A DNA stretch of 8,670 nucleotides, from contig PBZV01000003.1 in NCBI GenBank assembly GCA_002730325.1, positions 14,356 through 23,025 on the forward strand, in the 5' to 3' direction. A program made the position numbers and the translations under genes. Of the stretch, positions 5,230 through 8,670 are shown piece after piece. Every line of letters starts with the position of its first letter. Position 1 is the first letter of the stretch. Under the pieces are notes generated by a model. It did not search any database. It was not told where the DNA came from and was given only the letters and a program-made list of their open reading frames with translations. This DNA comes from Nitrososphaerota archaeon (GTDB taxonomy: Archaea > Thermoproteota > Nitrososphaeria > Nitrososphaerales > Nitrosopumilaceae).

Positions 5230-6339
5230 TTGACTGAAAATACATTGAAATTTGGTATTCAAAATGGACTAAATGTAGCAAGAGCTGGTTATACTGAAGA
5301 TCAAATTTTGACAGCATGTATTCTTGCTGATAAAACAGGTTATGATTCAATTTTCTATATGGATCACACAAATGTTCCACAATGGAAGAATGCCATTGTT
5401 TTAGATCCTTGGGTTATGCTATCTGCAATTGCTGCAGTTACAAGCAATGTCGAACTGGGAACTTGTGTTACTGATGCAATCAGGCGACATCCATCTAATA
5501 TCGCACTGGCTGCTATTTCTCTTGATAGAGTTTCAAAAGGAAGAGCAATACTTGGAATTGGTGCGGGTGAGGCACAAAATCTTAAAGAATTCTGCATTCC
5601 GTTTGAAAAACCTGTATCAAAATGGGAAGAACAAATTGAAACTATTCATAAATTGTATGAATCAACTCCTGACAATACTGTAAATTATGAGGGAAAATAT
5701 TACAAACTTGAAGGTGCATGTTTGCAAGCCCCTCCAATTAGAAAACCTCATCCTCCAACTTACATGGCAGCAGGTGGAAAAAGAACACTTGCAATGACTG
5801 GAAAATTAGGCGATGGTTGGTTGCCTATTGGTTATACTCCAGAATTATTTGAAGATCATGCTGCACAAATCAAAAAATCAATGAATGAAAACAATAGAAC
5901 TCAAGAAGATAAAGATAATTTCCAATATGCTTTAGATATCGATGTATACTTTTCTGAAGATGCAGAATCCTCATGGGCAAAAATGAAAGAGGCCGTAAAG
6001 GTTAGTTTGTTCAAGCCTGAAGTATTACGTGTACATGGATTAAAAGAAATAGAAGGATTTGATTTTGTCAAATACTTTACAGAATATTCTATGTCTGATC
6101 AAAGTTGGATTGTCAAAATGAGAGAAGCTGCAACAAAAATTCCTGATAAAATTGCACGTTCATCTACAGCAGTTGGTACTCCTGAAGATATTATTCCAAC
6201 GTTTGAAAGATTCATGGATGCTGGTGTTAATCACTTTGTAATTAGATTCTGGGGTAAAAACTACTTTGGTTCTATTGATAAATTTGCAAGTCATGTAATG
6301 CCTGCATTAAGAGAAAAAGCAAAACAACAAAGTGCATAA
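5230..6339 (+). CDS. F420-dependent-type luciferase-fold oxidoreductase (Mer/FGD-like)
   Basis: A 369-residue TIM-barrel protein of the bacterial-luciferase-like family. It has YMDHTNVPQW (43-52), where Asp45-His46 and Trp52 resemble the active site of F420-dependent glucose-6-phosphate dehydrogenase and relatives. ILGIGAGEAQN (107-117) has Glu114 at the position of the family's conserved acid. PPTYMAAGGKRT (175-186) and GDGWLP (194-199) are typical of F420/FMN-phosphate binding. Thaumarchaea are known to make F420, so F420 is more likely than FMN. It could be annotated as methylenetetrahydromethanopterin-reductase-like, but the true substrate is unknown. The start is TTG 5230, supported by a TATA-like box 28 bases upstream and by the sequence MTENTLKFGIQ, which places the first barrel strand at residues 6-11. 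The gene is monocistronic by spacing, with a dyad upstream at 5129-5165. Confidence 0.88.
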   Translation: MTENTLKFGIQNGLNVARAGYTEDQILTACILADKTGYDSIFYMDHTNVPQWKNAIVLDPWVMLSAIAAVTSNVELGTCVTDAIRRHPSNIALAAISLDRVSKGRAILGIGAGEAQNLKEFCIPFEKPVSKWEEQIETIHKLYESTPDNTVNYEGKYYKLEGACLQAPPIRKPHPPTYMAAGGKRTLAMTGKLGDGWLPIGYTPELFEDHAAQIKKSMNENNRTQEDKDNFQYALDIDVYFSEDAESSWAKMKEAVKVSLFKPEVLRVHGLKEIEGFDFVKYFTEYSMSDQSWIVKMREAATKIPDKIARSSTAVGTPEDIIPTFERFMDAGVNHFVIRFWGKNYFGSIDKFASHVMPALREKAKQQSA

Positions 6340-6391
6340 TTCTACAATATTACCGTAAATCATTTACTATACTAATTCCTAATGTTGTTTG

Positions 6392-6622
6392 ATGGATGAA
6401 GATCTACCTGAGTCAGTAAAAAAATGTCTTGATATTTTAGAAGAAAATGTAGAAATTTTGGCAAATATAGAACTTGATTTAGAAGATGAAAAAGAAGATA
6501 CTCTGATTCCTGATTTAGAACTTCATCAACTATATGATATGACTGAGGATGTTGCAGAATCTACAAAACTCAAACGTGCAGAATCTAATTTTGCAAGAAG
6601 GCAATCTGAATCATCATTATGA
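6392..6622 (+). CDS. Small acidic hypothetical protein
   Basis: A 76-residue protein of unknown function. The first 45 residues are strongly acidic and probably helical (MDEDLPESVKKCLDILEENV, then an Asp/Glu-rich stretch at about 30-40). The C-terminal 20 residues are more basic and Ser-rich (KLKRAESNFARRQSE). No catalytic motif or membrane segment is visible. ATG 6392 is chosen; TTG 6389 is immediately upstream and in frame and would add one Met. A TATACT-like stretch at 6365-6371 sits about 24 bases upstream. Its last six bases overlap the 3' end of the convergent winged-helix-like gene. The biased charge, with a basic neighbour facing it, is suggestive of an interacting pair, but that is inference. 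Confidence 0.7.
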   Translation: MDEDLPESVKKCLDILEENVEILANIELDLEDEKEDTLIPDLELHQLYDMTEDVAESTKLKRAESNFARRQSESSL

Positions 6623-7036
6623 TTTATGCGGTCTTTTACTTTTTGTTTTTGAAAATGATTTAGCCCGACGTTTGTTTTTTTGCTTTTCTAATCTTTTTCT
6701 AGTACGTTCTGTGGCATTTGTTGAACCTTGAATAATTTTTGTTTTGCTTCCATCTCTTAGCATAATTTGTTTTCCTTTGAATCTAAATTCCACATCTCTG
6801 CATTTGATGTAGTATTTTTTAAGACAAAAAAATATTCTATTATTTGTCCCATGCATGTCTTTAACTTCTTTTGATTTTTTTAGTTCATTGAGAATATTTC
6901 GCAATAACCCTTTATCGATATCTGTAATTCTATGTAACTCTCTAAACCAGATGAATCTTGACCCTGAACCCCATTCTTCAAGAACTTTCAACACTTGATC
7001 TGTTGCATCATCAAACTCTTCATCTCTTTCATCCAT
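6617..7036 (-). CDS. Winged-helix-like protein with a basic C-terminal tail
   Basis: A 139-residue protein I cannot name. After an acidic first ten residues, positions 11-75 have the helix-helix-helix-hairpin pattern of a winged helix: DQVLKVLEEWG, then FRELHRITD, then LLRNILNELKKSKEV, then a wing ending in NRIFFCL. A short strand-rich part follows (VEFRFKGKQIMLRDG). Residues 109-139 form a Lys/Arg-rich tail (KRLEKQKNKRRAKS and onwards) that could bind DNA or RNA. The start is ATG 7036, with an AT box about 24 bases upstream. It overlaps the convergent acidic gene by six bases. The 113 bases up to the next gene contain AT-rich palindromes (TTCATGAA at 7041-7048 and TTTTCAT/ATGAAAA at 7068-7083) that could be autoregulatory sites, but they are short enough to arise by chance. 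Confidence 0.7.
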   Translation of the reverse strand: MDERDEEFDDATDQVLKVLEEWGSGSRFIWFRELHRITDIDKGLLRNILNELKKSKEVKDMHGTNNRIFFCLKKYYIKCRDVEFRFKGKQIMLRDGSKTKIIQGSTNATERTRKRLEKQKNKRRAKSFSKTKSKRPHKS

Positions 7037-7149
7037 AAATTCATGAAATTCCTCTCAAATTTAGCAATTTTCATTTATGAAAAGTTTGGATGAGACAAGT
7101 CAAATTTTTGAATGTAGTGCCTTTTTGATTATTTTTGTAATACTGTTTA

Positions 7150-7242
7150 ATGGACTCTGAATTAAAAAACGAGTGTACAGAACTTGAATGTAAAATTCTG
7201 GAAATCAAAGCAATGGCAAAAGAATTAGATGAAGATCTTTAG
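7150..7242 (+). CDS. Candidate 30-residue micro-protein
   Basis: An ATG-initiated 31-codon frame (with TAG) encoding MDSELKNECTELECKILEIK followed by AMAKELDEDL. It is highly charged, continuously helix-forming, has two Cys four residues apart, and uses codons like its neighbours. It stops exactly one base before the stop codon of the convergent coiled-coil gene, which matches the tight packing of the other convergent pairs here. No good TATA box or ribosome-binding site is visible upstream, so expression is uncertain. The heptad-like Leu/Ile spacing could allow coiled-coil pairing, possibly with the neighbouring coiled-coil protein (inference). Confidence 0.4.
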   Translation: MDSELKNECTELECKILEIKAMAKELDEDL

Positions 7243-7243
7243 T

Positions 7244-7468
7244 TTATTTCTTTGATTTTTGTTTTCTTTCTTTGATTCTTGATTTTGTTACTTTCACTGA
7301 TTGCTTTTGATTATTTTCCATTTTATTTGCAATTGAGTCAAGTTGCTTGATGATTTTTGCTTGCTCTTCTGAAGAATTAGTTTTTAGAAGTTTCTTTTTT
7401 AATTTTTTTAATTGATTTGAATATTTATCAAATTCATCTCTTAATTCATCCAGATATGGATCTCGCAT
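7244..7468 (-). CDS. Short coiled-coil protein with a basic tail
   Basis: A 74-residue protein of unknown function. Residues 5-56 are almost entirely charged and helical with Leu/Ile at heptad-like intervals (LDELRDEFDKYSNQLKKLKK, then IIKQLDSIANKMENNQ), consistent with a coiled coil. The last 18 residues are Lys/Arg-rich (VKVTKSRIKERKQKSKK), suggesting nucleic-acid contact. There is no cysteine and no membrane segment. It starts at ATG 7468; only a weak AT box is seen upstream. It is divergent from the split-barrel flavoprotein gene across 46 bases and tail-to-tail with the micro-ORF at 7150-7242. I recognise no family. Confidence 0.65.
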   Translation of the reverse strand: MRDPYLDELRDEFDKYSNQLKKLKKKLLKTNSSEEQAKIIKQLDSIANKMENNQKQSVKVTKSRIKERKQKSKK

Positions 7469-7514
7469 AATTCTTGAAATGAGTTGTTACATTTACGTTT
7501 ATTAGATTAAACAG

Positions 7515-8162
7515 TTGAGTCATCTTGCTTTGAAATTATTAGGGAAATTAGAGATTAAATCTTTTGAAAAGATTAAAGAATTTTTAGAATTTGAACATGT
7601 TGGACGGATTGCTAGTATTGATGAGAATAATTACCCTCAAATCATTCCTATGAATTTTGTATTTGTTGATAATGCAATCTATATGCATTCTTACCCTAGA
7701 GGCGAGAAACTAGAAAATATTAAAAGAAACCCAAAAGTTGGTTTTGAAGTTGATCGTGAATTAGAATTTTTACCCTCATATTTTTCACATCCTACAAATG
7801 CATCACAAGCAGATACTCTTTACATCAGTGTGGTAATAAAAGGAAAATCTGTTTTTGTAGATGATGATGAGGAAAAAGCTTTGGGGCTAAATGCGATGAT
7901 GAAAAAATACCAGCCCGAAGGACATTATGATCCTATCCAAAATAATGACCTGGTCTTAGACGAGGTTGCAGTAATCAAAATTATTCCTGAATCGATAAAA
8001 GGGAAATATAAGATTGGCCAACACATGAATTCAGATTCTCGAACAATCTTAGCTCAAAAAATCCTTGAAAAAAATTCTAATACTGCAATGGCCACTTTGA
8101 AAATTATGGGATTTGAAATAATTGATGATAGTTTAAAGATGATTGATGAACCTATTTGGTAA
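7515..8162 (+). CDS. Pyridoxamine 5'-phosphate oxidase-like split-barrel flavoprotein
   Basis: A 215-residue protein with a PNPOx-like split-barrel domain at about 18-160. GRIASIDENNYPQIIPMNFV (30-49), IYMHSYPRGEKLENI (55-69) and NPKVGFEVD (72-80) are the usual strand, FMN-phosphate-binding and dimer-interface segments. SVVIKGKSVFV (105-115) and a C-terminal GKYKIGQH follow. This is the general pattern of the NimA-like/flavin-nucleotide-binding branch rather than of true PdxH. Likely cofactors are FMN or F420; the substrate is unknown. The last 40 residues form an extra helical tail. The start is uncertain: TTG 7515 gives MSHLALKL, while TTG 7530 would fit a TTTATTA box at 7498-7504 (29 bases upstream) and begin at MKLLGKL. 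Either keeps the whole domain. Confidence 0.85.
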   Translation: MSHLALKLLGKLEIKSFEKIKEFLEFEHVGRIASIDENNYPQIIPMNFVFVDNAIYMHSYPRGEKLENIKRNPKVGFEVDRELEFLPSYFSHPTNASQADTLYISVVIKGKSVFVDDDEEKALGLNAMMKKYQPEGHYDPIQNNDLVLDEVAVIKIIPESIKGKYKIGQHMNSDSRTILAQKILEKNSNTAMATLKIMGFEIIDDSLKMIDEPIW

Positions 8163-8185
8163 TCTTAGTTTAGTATCACCATTAC

Positions 8186-8192
8186 TTTAAAT
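8186..8192 (+). promoter_or_regulatory. TATA-like box for uvrB
   Basis: TTTAAAT is centred about 24 bases upstream of the uvrB ATG at 8213, near the expected spacing for a leaderless archaeal transcript. It indicates that uvrB has its own promoter in the 50-base gap after the split-barrel gene. Confidence 0.45.
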
Positions 8193-8212
8193 TCAGTTTT
8201 TCGGGATTGTAC

Positions 8213-8670
8213 ATGTTGGAACAAATCACTAAATTCGAATTAATATCTGAGTATGTCCCTACAGGAGATCAACCTCAGGCTATTGATGAATTGGTAAAAG
8301 GTGTAGAGAAAGGCTCTGTTCAGACATTATTGGGCGTTACTGGGAGTGGGAAAACATTTTCTGTCGCAAATGTTATTGCAAGAACTGGGAAAAACACACT
8401 TGTAATTTCTCATAACAAAACCTTGGCAGCACAATTGTATTCTGAACTAAAACAATTTTTTCCAAACAACAATGTGGGATATTTTGTTTCATACTATGAT
8501 TATTATCAACCTGAAAGTTATCTTCCCCAAACTGATACTTATATCGAAAAAGACACTCAAATTAACGAAAAAATTGAAAAATTAAGATTGGAAGCAACTG
8601 CAATGCTATTGTCAGGTGAACCTACAATCATTGTATCTACTGTTTCATGTATTTACTCTCTTGGTAATCC
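8213..8670 (+). CDS. uvrB: Excinuclease ABC subunit UvrB (N-terminal part)
   Basis: The first 152 codons of UvrB; the gene continues past the right edge. UvrB is the damage-verifying helicase-like subunit of the UvrABC nucleotide-excision repair complex. Visible features are the TGDQPQAI segment (17-24, nucleotide adenine contact), Walker A GVTGSGKT (41-48), [15 protein letters not shown] (66-80, motif Ia), the aromatic [13 protein letters not shown] (93-105) that forms the damage-clamping beta-hairpin, and [14 protein letters not shown] at the right edge. Sequence agreement with bacterial UvrB is very high. UvrABC is found in only some archaea, mainly mesophiles, and is generally regarded as acquired from bacteria. 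Base composition here does not differ visibly from the neighbours, so any transfer is old. The start is ATG 8213. Confidence 0.98.
   Translation, partial: MLEQITKFELISEYVPTGDQPQAIDELVKGVEKGSVQTLLGVTGSGKTFSVANVIARTGKNTLVISHNKTLAAQLYSELKQFFPNNNVGYFVSYYDYYQPESYLPQTDTYIEKDTQINEKIEKLRLEATAMLLSGEPTIIVSTVSCIYSLGN

Noticed and set aside
5204..5233. Nine-codon upstream frame whose TGA overlaps the TTG start of the luciferase-fold gene
   Set aside because: The TATA-like box at 5198-5205 would place transcription start near 5230, so this frame would not be in the mRNA.
5364..5683. Frames on both strands inside the luciferase-fold gene (minus 5364-5597, plus 5429-5683), and the minus frame at 5198-5380
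   Set aside because: They overlap a fully supported F420-type oxidoreductase and its promoter region, and show no domain features.
6355..6367. Palindrome GTAAAT-C-ATTTAC upstream of the acidic gene
   Set aside because: Six base pairs are expected several times by chance in AT-rich DNA of this length, and it overlaps the likely TATA region.
6549..6731. Plus-strand frame of 60 codons bridging the acidic and winged-helix-like genes
   Set aside because: Out of frame with one gene and antisense to the other; the sequence is a low-complexity hydrophobic shadow.
7068..7083. Palindrome TTTTCAT-TT-ATGAAAA upstream of the winged-helix-like gene
   Set aside because: Seven base pairs in AT-rich DNA is not significant alone. 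It is noted in the gene entry as a possible operator but not called as a feature.
7077..7160. 27-residue plus-strand frame with a hydrophobic, membrane-like stretch starting at ATG 7077
   Set aside because: No good promoter, it overlaps the more protein-like micro-ORF at 7150, and T-rich DNA readily yields Phe/Ile/Leu runs.
1..8670. CRISPR array, tRNA/rRNA gene, insertion sequence, toxin-antitoxin or other defence module
   Set aside because: No regularly spaced repeats, tRNA-like cloverleaf segments, transposase motifs or terminal repeats with target duplications were seen. The recognisable genes are core metabolism and repair.

Overview
The window looks like chromosomal core-genome DNA from an ammonia-oxidising thaumarchaeon close to Nitrosopumilus or Nitrosoarchaeum. 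The sequence is very AT-rich. Several starts have a TATA-like box about 25-30 bases upstream and no clear Shine-Dalgarno site, which suggests leaderless transcription. TTG starts are frequent, and genes are small, densely packed and constantly switch strand. The best lineage marker is an unusually short iron-type alcohol dehydrogenase that resembles the malonic semialdehyde reductase of the thaumarchaeal 3-hydroxypropionate/4-hydroxybutyrate CO2-fixation cycle.

Layout. Bases 1-1391 are a one-carbon neighbourhood: the start of folD (minus), a two-gene unit of an ABM-fold protein and a single-domain cupin (plus), then purN (minus). Bases 1392-2659 hold a metallo-beta-lactamase/beta-CASP-type nuclease facing a small Cys/His-rich protein whose 3' end overlaps it. 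Bases 2660-2815 are non-coding and carry a long imperfect inverted repeat that starts inside the end of the glycerate kinase gene. Bases 2816-5091 are the divergent pair glycerate 2-kinase / malonic semialdehyde reductase. A T-rich terminator and a strong dyad follow, then an F420-type luciferase-fold oxidoreductase (5230-6339). Bases 6392-7468 contain four small uncharacterised genes: an acidic protein, a winged-helix-like protein with a basic tail, a 30-residue micro-ORF and a coiled-coil protein with a basic tail. The window ends with a split-barrel flavoprotein and the 5' part of uvrB.

How it fits together. FolD and PurN make and use folate one-carbon units. The reductase acts in CO2 fixation, and glycerate kinase joins glycerate to central C3 metabolism. 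UvrB is nucleotide-excision repair. Two flavin/deazaflavin-type oxidoreductases lie nearby without an obvious pathway link. I see no mobile element, CRISPR array, tRNA or rRNA, and no obvious multi-gene defence or biosynthetic system. The most notable signals are regulatory: two divergent gene pairs that each appear to share one TATA box midway between two leaderless starts, a long stem-loop element at 2724-2825, and a dyad at 5129-5165. At the protein level, the reductase carries Gln at a position that is a metal-binding His in many iron alcohol dehydrogenases.
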